Below, one piece after another: positions 42,156-51,678 of a stretch of 64,000 bases of DNA (positions within the stretch are counted from its first letter, which is position 1; every line of letters starts with the position of its first letter). Location of the stretch: contig NZ_FOJB01000001.1 in NCBI RefSeq assembly GCF_900109955.1, positions 744,001-808,000 of the forward strand. The letters are read 5' to 3'. Made by a program: the position numbers and the translations under genes. Source of the stretch: Aliiroseovarius sediminilitoris (GTDB lineage: Bacteria; Pseudomonadota; Alphaproteobacteria; Rhodobacterales; Rhodobacteraceae). The notes under the pieces were generated by a model, which did not search any database, was not told the origin of the DNA, and was given only the letters and a program-made list of their open reading frames with translations.

Positions 42156-43058
42156 ATGGGCGACACCGAAGACGGTTCTTCTGAGGCAGCGCAGAGCGCG
42201 CCAAGTGAAACCGAAAGTAGCAGGACCGGTTTTTTCGGTCGTATCGTCGGGGCACTCAGCCCCTCGGATACGGTGAACGAGCCACCTCAGAACGCACCCG
42301 CTGTCGCAAACGGCGTGTCCCCATTTGTCACACCTGGCATGATGAACCTGCGCCGTATGCGGGTCGAGGATGTGATGGTTCCCAAGGCAGAGATCGTCTC
42401 GGCCCCGTTGGATATTGAGAAAGACGAACTGGTTGCGCTGTTTCGCGAAAGTGGTCTGACGCGACTGCCCGTGTTTGACGGCACATTGGACACGCCAATC
42501 GGGCTGGTTCACCTGAAAGACCTTGCTCTGAATTACGGCTTCAACGGCAATGCGGGTGTCAAGATACCGGTCTTCGCGTTGCGCAAATTGTTGCGCCCGC
42601 TTCTCTATGCGCCACCCTCGATGCCGATTGGTGTTCTGTTGCAGAAGATGCAGACAGAACGGATTCACATGGCATTGGTTATCGATGAATATGGCGGCGT
42701 CGACGGGCTTGTAACCATTGAGGACTTGATCGAACAGGTGCTTGGCGAGATCGAGGATGAGCACGACCTTGAAGAAGGCGCTTTGTGGATCGAAGAGAAA
42801 CCGGGCTGTTATCTGGCCGAGGCCAAGACGCCTCTGGACGAATTTGAAGCGGAAATCGGGTTTGGGCTTCATGGCGAAGACATCGATGATGAAGAGGTCG
42901 ACACGCTGGGCGGTTTGGTGTTTGTGTTGTCCGGTCACGTCCCCGCGCGCGGTGAGGTGATCGCACATCCAGCCGGACCCGAGATCGAGGTTGTTGACGC
43001 AGACCCGCGCAGGATCAAACGTCTACGCGTTCGGATCCCAGCGAAACGCGATGACTAA
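42156..43058 (+). CDS. corC: CBS-domain protein of the CorC/TlyC (hemolysin-like) family
   Basis: A 300-residue cytoplasmic protein. A disordered N terminus (about 1-55) is followed by two CBS domains (MRVEDVMVPKAEIVSAPL at about 68 and onward, then IHMALVIDEYGGVDGLVTIE) and the C-terminal CorC/HlyC transporter-associated domain. The family is connected with magnesium homeostasis and, as YbeX, with ribosome-related stress. Its last eight bases overlap the start of lnt, so translation is coupled. Confidence 0.92.
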   Translation: MGDTEDGSSEAAQSAPSETESSRTGFFGRIVGALSPSDTVNEPPQNAPAVANGVSPFVTPGMMNLRRMRVEDVMVPKAEIVSAPLDIEKDELVALFRESGLTRLPVFDGTLDTPIGLVHLKDLALNYGFNGNAGVKIPVFALRKLLRPLLYAPPSMPIGVLLQKMQTERIHMALVIDEYGGVDGLVTIEDLIEQVLGEIEDEHDLEEGALWIEEKPGCYLAEAKTPLDEFEAEIGFGLHGEDIDDEEVDTLGGLVFVLSGHVPARGEVIAHPAGPEIEVVDADPRRIKRLRVRIPAKRDD

Positions 43059-44577
43059 GCCCAGCCGTCTGGCATCTGTCCGGGCGGTGATCGCCACCAG
43101 CATCATGGGTGCTGTGGCTGCGCTGGGACACGCCCCGTTTGACTGGCCCATATTCACCCTGATCGGGCTTGCCGCTGCAACTTACATCATCCTGAAAGGC
43201 GACCGTCCGAAGCAAGCCGCATTACGCGCTTGGGGTCTGGGCATCGGCTATTTCGGCGTGACGCTTTCATGGCTTGTTGAACCCTTTTTGGTTGATGCTG
43301 CCCGGTACGGCTGGATGGCACCTTTCGCACTTTTATTCATGGCGGCGGGTCTTGCGCTTCTCTGGGCTATTGCGGCGGGCCTGTCGCATCGTATCGCACC
43401 GACTTCCCTGCACTGGTTGTCGCTTGCGCTGGCCCTGACCGGGGCCGAGATGATCCGTGGATGGCTGTTTACCGGGTTTCCCTGGGGCAATCCGGGGCAT
43501 GTCTGGATCGAGACGCCGTTTGCTCAATTGGCCGCGTATATCGGGGCCAGCGGATTGGGGGCGTTGACCCTATTCATGGCGGCGTTGATGGCGAAAATTG
43601 TGGAGCAGGGACAGGGTCTCCGCGCGCGCCTCATACTGTTGACGCTGGGTGCGGTCATCGCGATGGGCGCTTTGACCATCGGCGTGTCTCGGGGGCAGAA
43701 GCAGTTACCCGCGGATCGCGATGCAACATTGCGACTTGTTCAGCCGAACGCGCCGCAACACCTTAAATGGGATCCCCGCTACGCCTATGATTTCGTCACT
43801 CGTCAGATTGATTTTACCGCTGCCGACCCGGCGCCCGGGCAACCTCGCCCTGATCTGGTGATCTGGCCAGAGACAGCCGTTCCTACCTTGCTGGAATGGA
43901 CTGACACTCTGCGCGTCGATATTGCCGAAGCGGCAAAGGGTGCGCTGGTCATGTTCGGTGTGCAACGCGGCGATGGGTTGCAGTATTTCAACAGTCTGGC
44001 GCTTGTTGGCCCGACCGGCGAGGTTCAGGCGACTTATGACAAACATCATCTGGTGCCGTTTGGCGAATATATCCCGCTTGGTGATTGGCTAGAGCAATTT
44101 GGCATAAGTGCTTTCGCTTCGCGCGTCGGAAATGGTTATTCTGCGGGTCCGGGCGCGCAGGTGCTGGATGTTGGGGTGGCAGGCTCAGTCCTGCCGCTCA
44201 TTTGCTACGAGGCGGTGTTTCCGCGCGATATCCGGTCGGCACCCGAGCGGGCCGACTGGATCTTACATGCGACCAACGATGCGTGGTTTGGCGACTATTC
44301 GATGCCCTACCAACACCTCGCTCAGGCCCGCTATCGCGCGATCGAGTTTGGCCTTCCCGTTATCAGGGTTGCCAATACGGGTGTATCGGCGGTGATCGAC
44401 CCGCGCGGTCAGTTGCGCGCAACAATACCGTTGGGGCAAGCGGGCTTTCTGGATGCGCGCCTGCCGGGTGCCGAGCCACCGACGCCGTATTCTCGCTATG
44501 GTGACATACCATTGGCGGTGCTGATCATTGTTGCATTGTGCGGCCTGTTTGCGCGGCGCGTCGTAAAAGCGCGTTGA
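43051..44577 (+). CDS. lnt: Apolipoprotein N-acyltransferase
   Basis: A 508-residue inner-membrane enzyme that N-acylates the diacylglyceryl-cysteine of lipoproteins. About six hydrophobic segments fill the first ~200 residues, followed by a periplasmic nitrilase-like domain and a final membrane helix (LAVLIIVALCGLFA). The Glu-Lys-Cys triad is visible in WPETAVPT, YDKHHLVPFGEY and LICYEAVFPRDI. The ATG at 43051 overlaps corC by eight bases. Its stop codon overlaps the -35 element of the candidate metK promoter. Confidence 0.95.
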   Translation: MTKPSRLASVRAVIATSIMGAVAALGHAPFDWPIFTLIGLAAATYIILKGDRPKQAALRAWGLGIGYFGVTLSWLVEPFLVDAARYGWMAPFALLFMAAGLALLWAIAAGLSHRIAPTSLHWLSLALALTGAEMIRGWLFTGFPWGNPGHVWIETPFAQLAAYIGASGLGALTLFMAALMAKIVEQGQGLRARLILLTLGAVIAMGALTIGVSRGQKQLPADRDATLRLVQPNAPQHLKWDPRYAYDFVTRQIDFTAADPAPGQPRPDLVIWPETAVPTLLEWTDTLRVDIAEAAKGALVMFGVQRGDGLQYFNSLALVGPTGEVQATYDKHHLVPFGEYIPLGDWLEQFGISAFASRVGNGYSAGPGAQVLDVGVAGSVLPLICYEAVFPRDIRSAPERADWILHATNDAWFGDYSMPYQHLAQARYRAIEFGLPVIRVANTGVSAVIDPRGQLRATIPLGQAGFLDARLPGAEPPTPYSRYGDIPLAVLIIVALCGLFARRVVKAR

Positions 44578-44602
44578 CCGCAGTCGGTTTGCCATGTAAC
44601 GC
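44574..44602 (+). promoter_or_regulatory. Candidate metK promoter
   Basis: TTGACC (44574-44579) overlaps the lnt stop codon, followed by a 17 bp spacer and TAACGC (44597-44602). Transcription would begin near 44609, a few bases before the riboswitch aptamer at 44615. This is the layout expected for a translational riboswitch. Confidence 0.5.
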
Positions 44603-44614
44603 CAAGGCATATCC

Positions 44615-44660
44615 CGCCACAACGGCTTCCTGACGTGGTGTGGGCTTAACCATCGGAGCA
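44615..44660 (+). promoter_or_regulatory. SAM/SAH-type riboswitch controlling metK
   Basis: The hairpin stem CGCCAC (44615-44620) pairs with GTGGTG (44635-44640) around AACGGCTTCCTGAC, which holds the conserved ACGGCTTCCTG. Downstream, GGAGCA (44655-44660) can pair with GGCTTCC in that loop as a pseudoknot. It contains the Shine-Dalgarno sequence, seven bases before the ATG. Ligand binding should hide the ribosome site and lower MetK synthesis when SAM is plentiful. The connector between stem and pseudoknot is about 14 bases, longer than in the structurally studied examples I recall. Pattern match is by eye. Confidence 0.88.
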
Positions 44661-44666
44661 CTTTTC

Positions 44667-45833
44667 ATGACACGTAAGAACCACGTTTTCACTTCGGAAT
44701 CCGTATCCGAAGGCCATCCCGACAAAGTCTGTGATCGCATCTCGGACGCCATCCTTGACGCTTTTCTGACTGAAGACCCGCAAGCTCGTGTGGCCTGTGA
44801 AACCTTCGCCACCACTGACCGCGTGGTCATCGGCGGCGAGGTGCGCGGCCCGGCCAGCGTGATCCAGCGAGTGGAAGATATCGCGCGCGAATGTGTCCGC
44901 GACATCGGCTATGAACAGGAAGGGTTCCATTGGGCCAACCTGAACGTCGACAGTTTCCTGCATGCGCAATCCGCAGACATCGCCCAGGGTGTGGACGCCG
45001 CCCAGAACAAGGATGAAGGCGCGGGCGATCAGGGCATCATGTTCGGCTATGCCACGATCGAGACCGACGACCTGATGCCGGCACCGCTGCAATACAGCCA
45101 CGCCATCTTGCGTCGACTGGCAGAACTGCGCAAAGACGGCACCGAAGGCTGGATGGGTCCGGACGCCAAATCACAGCTTTCTGTGCGGTATGAGAACGAC
45201 CTGCCGGTCGAAGTCACATCGCTTGTTTTGTCCACGCAACATCTGGATGCCTCGATGACCCCGGATGACGTGCGCGAACGTGTGGCCCCGCATATTCGCG
45301 ACGTGCTGCCCGAAGGCTGGTTGACGGATAATACTGTTTGGCACGTGAACCCGACCGGCAAGTTCGTGATCGGCGGCCCGGATGGCGATGCAGGTCTGAC
45401 GGGCCGCAAGATCATCGTAGACACCTATGGTGGCGCGGCGCCACATGGCGGCGGCGCGTTTTCCGGCAAGGATCCGACCAAGGTCGACCGCTCGGCCGCT
45501 TATGCCGCGCGTTATCTGGCGAAGAACATCGTGGCTGCCGGCATGGCGAAACGCTGCACGCTGCAACTGTCCTATGCCATCGGCGTGGCCCACCCCTTGT
45601 CCATTCTCGTGGACACCCACCGCACCGGCGAGGTTGACGAAGCAGAGATAGAGAGGGCGATAGATCAAGTCATGAATTTGACCCCCCGTGGCATTCGCGA
45701 ACATCTTGGCCTGAACAAGCCGATCTATGAACGTACTGCCGCCTATGGCCATTTTGGTCGCGCCCCCGATGCAGATGGCGGGTTCAGTTGGGAAAAGACC
45801 GATCTCGTCGATGCCTTGCAAAAGGCCGTATGA
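44667..45833 (+). CDS. metK: S-adenosylmethionine synthetase
   Basis: A 388-residue enzyme forming S-adenosylmethionine from ATP and methionine. It shows the N-terminal [14 protein letters not shown], the ATP-site motif [12 protein letters not shown], and the P-loop-like [20 protein letters not shown]. The ATG at 44667 follows the riboswitch-embedded ribosome site; an upstream in-frame GTG lies inside the riboswitch and is rejected. MetK is the classic target of this riboswitch class, giving feedback control on the cell's methyl donor. Confidence 0.97.
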   Translation: MTRKNHVFTSESVSEGHPDKVCDRISDAILDAFLTEDPQARVACETFATTDRVVIGGEVRGPASVIQRVEDIARECVRDIGYEQEGFHWANLNVDSFLHAQSADIAQGVDAAQNKDEGAGDQGIMFGYATIETDDLMPAPLQYSHAILRRLAELRKDGTEGWMGPDAKSQLSVRYENDLPVEVTSLVLSTQHLDASMTPDDVRERVAPHIRDVLPEGWLTDNTVWHVNPTGKFVIGGPDGDAGLTGRKIIVDTYGGAAPHGGGAFSGKDPTKVDRSAAYAARYLAKNIVAAGMAKRCTLQLSYAIGVAHPLSILVDTHRTGEVDEAEIERAIDQVMNLTPRGIREHLGLNKPIYERTAAYGHFGRAPDADGGFSWEKTDLVDALQKAV

Positions 45834-45914
45834 CCCGGATCGCCATTGTGAATGAACGCCAAAGGGCGGCCCGTCTCTTGACGCGGCCGACCCTTGCACG
45901 GCATAGCCGCGGCC

Positions 45915-46643
45915 ATGACACAAGATGACCCCACACAGAACAAGCACCGCTCGGGCGCGCCGTGGCGCAATTTCTATGGCCGCCTGAAGGGCAAAGGCCT
46001 GCGTGACAGCCAGCAGGAATACCTGGACAAGGATCTCGCTGCCCTCAGTCCCGGCGCGGTCGATTGGGACGATAATCCCGACCGGACTCCGCTTAACCTG
46101 AATGCCCTTTTCGACGGCAAACCCGTCTGGCTGGAAACGGGCTTTGGCGGCGGCGAACATATGGTGCATCAGGCCGCCACCAACCCGGAGGTGGGGATTA
46201 TTGGCTGCGAGCCATACATCAACGGCGTCGCCATGCTTTTGGGCAAGATCCGCAAGGCGGGATGCGAGAACATTGCCGTGCATCCCGGCGATGTGCGTGA
46301 CTTGTTTGACGTGCTGCCAGAGCACAGCATCGACAAAGCCTTCCTGCTCTACCCGGACCCATGGCCCAAGAAACGACACCACCGCCGCCGCTTCGTCACG
46401 CCCGAATACCTCAACCCCTTCCACCGCGTGTTAAAACCGGGGGCCGAGTTTCGCGTGGCCACCGACATCCCCGATTACGTGCGCCAAACACTGGAAGAGG
46501 TTCCGCGCGCAGGCTTTGAATGGCTGGACGAACGCCCCTCGGACTGGCGCGATCCCTGGGACGACTGGATTTCGACCCGCTACGAGCAAAAAGCCCTGCG
46601 CGAAGGGCGCATCCCGCACTATCTGACCTTCCGCCGGCTCTGA
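45915..46643 (+). CDS. trmB: tRNA (guanine-N7-)-methyltransferase
   Basis: A 242-residue SAM-dependent enzyme that forms m7G46 in tRNA. The SAM-binding motif is [15 protein letters not shown], and the substrate and catalytic segment [16 protein letters not shown] is diagnostic. Near the end, [19 protein letters not shown] matches the C-terminal signature. The ATG at 45915 begins MTQDDPTQ. It follows metK by 81 bp, which places a SAM-consuming enzyme directly behind SAM synthetase. A structured repeat follows its stop. Confidence 0.95.
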   Translation: MTQDDPTQNKHRSGAPWRNFYGRLKGKGLRDSQQEYLDKDLAALSPGAVDWDDNPDRTPLNLNALFDGKPVWLETGFGGGEHMVHQAATNPEVGIIGCEPYINGVAMLLGKIRKAGCENIAVHPGDVRDLFDVLPEHSIDKAFLLYPDPWPKKRHHRRRFVTPEYLNPFHRVLKPGAEFRVATDIPDYVRQTLEEVPRAGFEWLDERPSDWRDPWDDWISTRYEQKALREGRIPHYLTFRRL

Positions 46644-46651
46644 CCACCCCG

Positions 46652-46723
46652 GTGTTTCTTCTGGCCCAAAATATCCTGGGGTGAGGCCACTCGAATATCG
46701 AGGGGCCGAGGGGCAAGGCCCCT
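46652..46723 (+). repeat. Dispersed structured repeat, copy D (core plus two triloop stem-loops)
   Basis: The core is GTGTTTCTTCTGGCC, CA, AAATATCCTGGGGTGAG (46652-46685). Two stem-loops follow: CTCGA-ATA-TCGAG (46690-46702), extended by outer GGCC pairs, and AGGGGC-AAG-GCCCCT (46709-46723). It starts eight bases past the trmB stop in the same orientation and ends 62 bp before aroA. Confidence 0.8.
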
Positions 46724-46785
46724 TTCGCTCTGGCTTCACCCAAATGTCTACGCTATCAGAATTCGCAGATTACAGGAGAAGACAT

Positions 46786-48138
46786 ATGTCCGGACACGGC
46801 CCTGCCATCCCCATGACCTCGCGCAAATGCGGCCCGCTGAAGGGCGAGGCGCGCGTGCCAGGCGATAAGTCGATCAGCCACCGTTCGCTGATCCTTGGTG
46901 CGATGGCGGTGGGGGAAACTCATATCACCGGTCTTTTGGAAGGCGAGGATGTGCTGGGCACCGCGGATGCAATGCGCGCCTTTGGCGCTGATGTCGAACG
47001 CGTGGGCGAGGGCGAATGGCGTGTGAACGGGGTGGGCGTGGGCGGATTTGCCGAACCTGAACAAGTCATTGATTGTGGCAACGCGGGCACCGGCGTGCGC
47101 CTGATCATGGGCGCGATGGCAACACAACCGATAACGGCTACCTTCACCGGCGATGCTTCTCTACGGGCGCGTCCGATGGGGCGTGTCACCGACCCGATCG
47201 CACTTTTCGGGGCGCAAAGCTACGGGCGTGACGGGGGCCGTTTGCCCATGACCGTCGTGGGTGCACGCCAACCGATCGCGGTGCGCTACACCACGCCCAT
47301 GGCGTCTGCGCAAGTAAAATCGGCTGTGCTGCTGGCCGGTCTCAACGTGCCAGGAAAGACGGTGGTGATCGAAAAAGAAGCCACCCGTGACCACACCGAA
47401 CGGATGCTGGCAGGTTTCGGGGCCGAGATCACTGTGGAAGACACCGACGAAGGTCACGTGATCACCCTGACCGGCCAGCCGGAGCTAAAGCCGCAATCCA
47501 TTGTCGTGCCGCGTGACCCCAGCTCGGCTGCGTTTCCGGTCTGCGCTGCGCTGATTGTGCCGGGATCAGAGGTGCTGGTGCCCAACATCGGGCTGAACCC
47601 GACCCGCGCCGGTCTGTTTTATACACTGCAAGACATGGGCGCGGACCTGACGTTTGAGAACGAGCGCACAGAGGGTGGCGAACCCGTCGCTGATCTGCAC
47701 GCGCGCTATTCGCCCCATATGAAAGGCATAGTGGTGCCCCCGGAACGGGCCGCCAGCATGATTGACGAATACCCGATTCTGTCGGTCGTCGCGGCCTTCG
47801 CCACCGGCACCACCAACATGCCCGGCGTGCATGAACTGCGTGTGAAGGAAAGTGACCGGATCGACGCCATGGCCAAGGGTTTGCGCGCCGCTGGCGTCGT
47901 GGTTGAAGAAGGCGAGGATTGGTGGGCCGTGGATGGGATGGGACCGGAGGGCGTGCGTGGTGGGGCTACCGTTGCCACGGTGCTGGACCACCGCATCGCG
48001 ATGAGCTTTGCCTGCCTTGGCATGGCATCGCAGAAACCCATCCATCTGGACGATGGCAGTCCGATCGCCACCAGTTTCCCGGGGTTCGAACCTCTGATGG
48101 CGGGTCTGGGTGCCCAATTGGTCAGGACGAACACATGA
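46786..48138 (+). CDS. aroA: 3-phosphoshikimate 1-carboxyvinyltransferase (EPSP synthase)
   Basis: A 450-residue enzyme of the shikimate pathway joining shikimate 3-phosphate and phosphoenolpyruvate. It shows the substrate-binding [17 protein letters not shown], the [12 protein letters not shown] loop, and the C-terminal [25 protein letters not shown] precedes the ATG at 46786, and an upstream in-frame region spans the repeat and is not coding. The stop overlaps the cmk start in ATGA. Confidence 0.96.
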   Translation: MSGHGPAIPMTSRKCGPLKGEARVPGDKSISHRSLILGAMAVGETHITGLLEGEDVLGTADAMRAFGADVERVGEGEWRVNGVGVGGFAEPEQVIDCGNAGTGVRLIMGAMATQPITATFTGDASLRARPMGRVTDPIALFGAQSYGRDGGRLPMTVVGARQPIAVRYTTPMASAQVKSAVLLAGLNVPGKTVVIEKEATRDHTERMLAGFGAEITVEDTDEGHVITLTGQPELKPQSIVVPRDPSSAAFPVCAALIVPGSEVLVPNIGLNPTRAGLFYTLQDMGADLTFENERTEGGEPVADLHARYSPHMKGIVVPPERAASMIDEYPILSVVAAFATGTTNMPGVHELRVKESDRIDAMAKGLRAAGVVVEEGEDWWAVDGMGPEGVRGGATVATVLDHRIAMSFACLGMASQKPIHLDDGSPIATSFPGFEPLMAGLGAQLVRTNT

Positions 48139-48740
48139 CCCGGTTCACGGTTGCCATAGACGGACCTGCCGCTGCGGGAAAAGGCACAATTTCCAAGGCC
48201 GTGGCCGCGCATTTCGGGTTCGCTCATCTGGACACGGGGCTTCTGTATCGGGCGGTCGGGGCGAAAGTGCTGGCGGGCGGTGATCCGGTGCAGGCAGCGA
48301 AGGCGCTGACTCCAAAGGATCTTGAGGGCGATTTGCGCACTCCCGAGGTGGCGCAGGCTGCCAGCCGGGTTGCGGTCCTGCCTGACGTGCGCGCGGCGCT
48401 TGTCACGTTCCAGCGCGACTTTGCGGTCCGCGATGGTGGGGCCGTGCTGGACGGGCGCGATATCGGCACCGTGATCTGCCCGGATGCGCAAGCGAAGCTT
48501 TTTGTTACCGCCAGCGCCGAAGTGCGTGCCGAGCGACGTTATCTTGAACTGGCCGACAAGGGTCTGGACGTCACACGCGAAGACGTGCTGGCCGATGTGA
48601 TCGAGCGCGACAAGCGCGACAGCGACCGCGCCGAAGCGCCGCTGAAACCTGCCGATGATGCGATTACCATCGACACATCCGAAATGTCGATCGACCAAGC
48701 TGTCGCGAAAGCTGTGGCGGTGATCGAGGCATGCCGATAG
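48135..48740 (+). CDS. cmk: (d)CMP kinase
   Basis: A 201-residue nucleoside monophosphate kinase phosphorylating CMP and dCMP. The P-loop is [17 protein letters not shown], followed by [12 protein letters not shown] and [13 protein letters not shown], the substrate-binding signature, and the lid region [13 protein letters not shown]. It is translationally coupled to aroA by a four-base overlap. The common bacterial order aroA-cmk-rpsA-ihfB is kept, but a nitroreductase gene separates cmk from rpsA here. Confidence 0.96.
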   Translation: MTRFTVAIDGPAAAGKGTISKAVAAHFGFAHLDTGLLYRAVGAKVLAGGDPVQAAKALTPKDLEGDLRTPEVAQAASRVAVLPDVRAALVTFQRDFAVRDGGAVLDGRDIGTVICPDAQAKLFVTASAEVRAERRYLELADKGLDVTREDVLADVIERDKRDSDRAEAPLKPADDAITIDTSEMSIDQAVAKAVAVIEACR

Positions 48741-48841
48741 CTCATAGCAGGCATGTGGGCGCGCTGGTTGCCACCGTTAATGTGGGTTCATAGCTGTCTT
48801 GTTCATCGGAATGTATCCGACAAAAAACGGACAGGTAAGAC

Positions 48842-49471
48842 ATGCTCGACAAATTGAACTGGCGCTATGCCACCAAGAAGATGGACCCCACGAAAAAGGT
48901 TTCGGAAGACAAGTTGAACAAAATTCTGGATGCCATCCGCCTTGCGCCAACGTCGTCGGGCACGCAGCCATTTGAAGTTCTGGTCATTACCAATGACGAG
49001 ATTCGCCAGAAAATTCGTCCCGTTGCGTGGGATCAGGCACAGATCACCGAAGGCTCGCATCTGTTGGTGTTTGCGGCGTGGGACAACTACACCGAAGACC
49101 GCATCGATGCCGTAACGGCCCAGATGGCGGAAGAACGCGGTGCCGAAAACCCGATGCTGAGCCAGTATTACAAGAAACTCAAAGCCACATATTTGCCGCG
49201 CGACGCGCAGACCAATTTCGAACACGCAGCCCGTCAAGCCTATATCGCGCTGGGTTTTGCCCTTGCGGCGGCTGCGGAAGTCGAAGTTGACAGCACCCCA
49301 ATGGAAGGGTTTGACCCTGCCAAAGTCGACGAAATCCTTGGTCTGCGCGAACAAGGTCTGCGGTCTGTTGTGTTGCTGCCGCTTGGCTATCGTGACGAAA
49401 GCGGCGACTGGTTGTTGCCGCTGAAGAAAGTCCGCAAGCCAGACGAGCGTTTCCTGCGCCGGATCGACTGA
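48842..49471 (+). CDS. Nitroreductase family NAD(P)H-dependent oxidoreductase
   Basis: A 209-residue flavoenzyme (FMN expected) resembling NfsB-type nitroreductases. It has the FMN-binding RRYAT-like segment in WRYATKKMDPTKKVSEDKL, followed by RLAPTSSGTQPFEVLVI, and a C-terminal LPLGYRDESGDWLLPLKKVR with the second flavin contact. Natural substrates of these enzymes are usually unknown; they reduce quinones and nitro compounds using NAD(P)H. It lies between cmk and rpsA and is followed by its own terminator. Confidence 0.9.
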   Translation: MLDKLNWRYATKKMDPTKKVSEDKLNKILDAIRLAPTSSGTQPFEVLVITNDEIRQKIRPVAWDQAQITEGSHLLVFAAWDNYTEDRIDAVTAQMAEERGAENPMLSQYYKKLKATYLPRDAQTNFEHAARQAYIALGFALAAAAEVEVDSTPMEGFDPAKVDEILGLREQGLRSVVLLPLGYRDESGDWLLPLKKVRKPDERFLRRID

Positions 49472-49498
49472 TCGCGCATTTGGGAACGCTCTGTAAAA

Positions 49499-49530
49499 CA
49501 AGGGGGATCTTTGCAATCCCCCTTGCTTTA
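49499..49530 (+). terminator. Rho-independent terminator after the nitroreductase gene
   Basis: CAAGGGGGAT (49499-49508), loop CTTTGCA, ATCCCCCTTG (49516-49525), then CTTTA: ten perfect pairs. It lies 27 bp past the stop. Confidence 0.88.
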
Positions 49531-49719
49531 TTGGCAGAATCCCCGTATTTCCCGCCTCTGTCGACAAGGTGAAAACACCGCGATAGCAGGGATACGAGCA
49601 GGGTCGGAGATGCCGGCCCTCTTTGTTTTGCGGCTAACCTGTTGACCAAATTGGAAAATCCAAGACCTGCGGAGCCAACCGCACGGCCCGAATAGCACTT
49701 GTAAAGGAACAAACCGCAT

Positions 49720-51399
49720 ATGTGCGCTAAAGCAACCATGGAGGAATTCGAAGCCCTCCTGAACGAAAGCTTCGAAATGGACACCCCCGAAGAGGGTTCG
49801 GTTGTCAAAGGCAAGGTCATCGCCATCGAGGCTGGCCAAGCCATCATCGACGTCGGCTACAAAATGGAAGGCCGCGTTGATGTCAAAGAATTCGCTAACC
49901 CCGGCGAAGCCCCTGAAATCGCAGTTGGTGACGAGGTAGAAGTTTACCTGCGTTCCGCCGAAAACGCGCGTGGCGAAGCCGTCATCTCGCGCGAGATGGC
50001 CCGCCGCGAAGAAGCATGGGACCGTCTGGAAAAAGCATATGCCGACGACGCACGTGTCGAAGGTGCCATCTTCGGTCGCGTCAAAGGCGGCTTCACGGTC
50101 GATCTGGGCGGCGCTGTTGCGTTCCTGCCCGGAAGCCAGGTTGACGTGCGCCCGGTGCGCGACGCTGGCCCCCTGATGGGTCTGAAGCAGCCATTCCAGA
50201 TCCTGAAAATGGACCGCCGCCGTGGCAACATCGTTGTGTCGCGTCGTGCCATTCTGGAAGAAAGCCGTGCCGAACAGCGTGCGGAAGTCATCGGTAACCT
50301 GACCGAAGGCCAGGCAGTTGACGGTGTCGTCAAGAATATCACCGAATACGGTGCATTTGTTGATCTTGGCGGTGTTGACGGTCTGCTGCACGTCACGGAT
50401 ATGGCGTGGCGCCGTGTGAACCATCCTTCGGAAATCCTGACGATCGGAGAGACCATCAAAGTTCAGGTCATCAAGATCAACAAGGAAACCCACCGCATTT
50501 CGCTTGGTATGAAACAGCTGCAAGACGATCCTTGGGATCTGGTTGCTGGCAAATACCCGCTGGAATCGACCCACACGGGCCGCGTGACCAACATCACCGA
50601 CTACGGTGCGTTTGTCGAACTGGAGCCGGGCGTTGAAGGTCTGGTGCACGTATCGGAAATGTCGTGGACCAAGAAGAACGTTCACCCCGGCAAGATCGTT
50701 TCGACAAGCCAAGAAGTCGAAGTCATGGTGCTGGAAATCGACAGCGCCAAGCGCCGCGTGTCGCTTGGTCTCAAGCAGACCATGCGCAACCCGTGGGAAG
50801 TGTTTGCAGAAACGCACCCCGAGGGCACCGAAGTCGAAGGCGAAGTCAAGAACATCACCGAATTCGGTCTGTTCATTGGTCTCGACGGCGAAATTGATGG
50901 CATGGTTCACCTGTCCGACATCTCGTGGGACGAACGTGGCGAAGACGCGATCCAGAACTTCAAGAAGGGCGACATCGTCAAGGCTGTTGTCTCGGAAGTG
51001 GACACCGACAAAGAGCGTATCTCGCTGTCGATCAAAGCGCTGGACGGTGATCCCTTCGCCGACGCGATTGGTGGCGTGAAGCGTGGTTCGATCATTACTG
51101 TTGAAGTGACCTCGATCGAAGATGGCGGTATCGAAGTGGAATATGAAGGCATGAAATCCTTCATTCGCCGCTCGGACCTGTCGCGTGACCGTGCCGAACA
51201 GCGCCCCGAACGTTTCCAGGTCGGTGACAAACTCGACGTTCGCGTGACCAACGTGGATTCGAAATCGCGCCGTCTGGGTCTGTCGATCAAAGCGCGCGAA
51301 ATCGCGGAAGAAAAAGAAGCCGTCGCACAGTACGGTTCCTCGGATTCGGGTGCATCATTGGGCGACATTCTGGGCGCCGCACTGAAACAGGACAACTAA
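49720..51399 (+). CDS. rpsA: 30S ribosomal protein S1
   Basis: A 559-residue RNA-binding protein of the small subunit that recruits mRNA. It contains six S1/OB repeats, visible as recurring GxVxxITxYGAFVxL-type strands (VKNITEYGAFVDLGGVDGLL, VTNITDYGAFVELEPGVEGL, VKNITEFGLFIGLDGEIDGM). The start is ATG at 49720 with AAAGGA nine bases before it. The upstream 190 bp include a GC-rich inverted repeat near 49602-49623 that may be a leader hairpin. A terminator follows. Confidence 0.97.
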   Translation: MCAKATMEEFEALLNESFEMDTPEEGSVVKGKVIAIEAGQAIIDVGYKMEGRVDVKEFANPGEAPEIAVGDEVEVYLRSAENARGEAVISREMARREEAWDRLEKAYADDARVEGAIFGRVKGGFTVDLGGAVAFLPGSQVDVRPVRDAGPLMGLKQPFQILKMDRRRGNIVVSRRAILEESRAEQRAEVIGNLTEGQAVDGVVKNITEYGAFVDLGGVDGLLHVTDMAWRRVNHPSEILTIGETIKVQVIKINKETHRISLGMKQLQDDPWDLVAGKYPLESTHTGRVTNITDYGAFVELEPGVEGLVHVSEMSWTKKNVHPGKIVSTSQEVEVMVLEIDSAKRRVSLGLKQTMRNPWEVFAETHPEGTEVEGEVKNITEFGLFIGLDGEIDGMVHLSDISWDERGEDAIQNFKKGDIVKAVVSEVDTDKERISLSIKALDGDPFADAIGGVKRGSIITVEVTSIEDGGIEVEYEGMKSFIRRSDLSRDRAEQRPERFQVGDKLDVRVTNVDSKSRRLGLSIKAREIAEEKEAVAQYGSSDSGASLGDILGAALKQDN

Positions 51400-51422
51400 G
51401 TCCGGCCCTGAAGATCCAGAAG

Positions 51423-51451
51423 CAGCCCCGTGCTATGCGCGGGGCTGTTTT
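51423..51451 (+). terminator. Rho-independent terminator of rpsA
   Basis: CAGCCCCG (51423-51430), nine-base loop, CGGGGCTG (51440-51447), then TTTT. Confidence 0.88.
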
Positions 51452-51618
51452 GCGTCGAATCAACGGCTTATGCTGCGCTGCAACAAAACGGCGGCTGCGA
51501 CCCCGAAGTGATTTGCCACTGCGGCATCGGCCCGAAAATCCCGAAAAAATCGCGCGTTTCCCGCCAAAATTGCTCGTTCAGCATGGCAATGCTTGTATCT
51601 CGCGCGGCGGTTTGCTCC

Positions 51619-51624
51619 TATAAT
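51619..51624 (+). promoter_or_regulatory. Candidate -10 element for ihfB
   Basis: A perfect TATAAT 54 bp before the ihfB start, in a 227 bp gene-free gap. An upstream TTGTAT (51593-51598) is 20 bp away, longer than ideal, so only the -10 is offered. Confidence 0.35.
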
Positions 51625-51678
51625 CCGTGACAGAATAAGGATGCAAAATCCATTACATAGCCAATTGGGGGGACCAGA

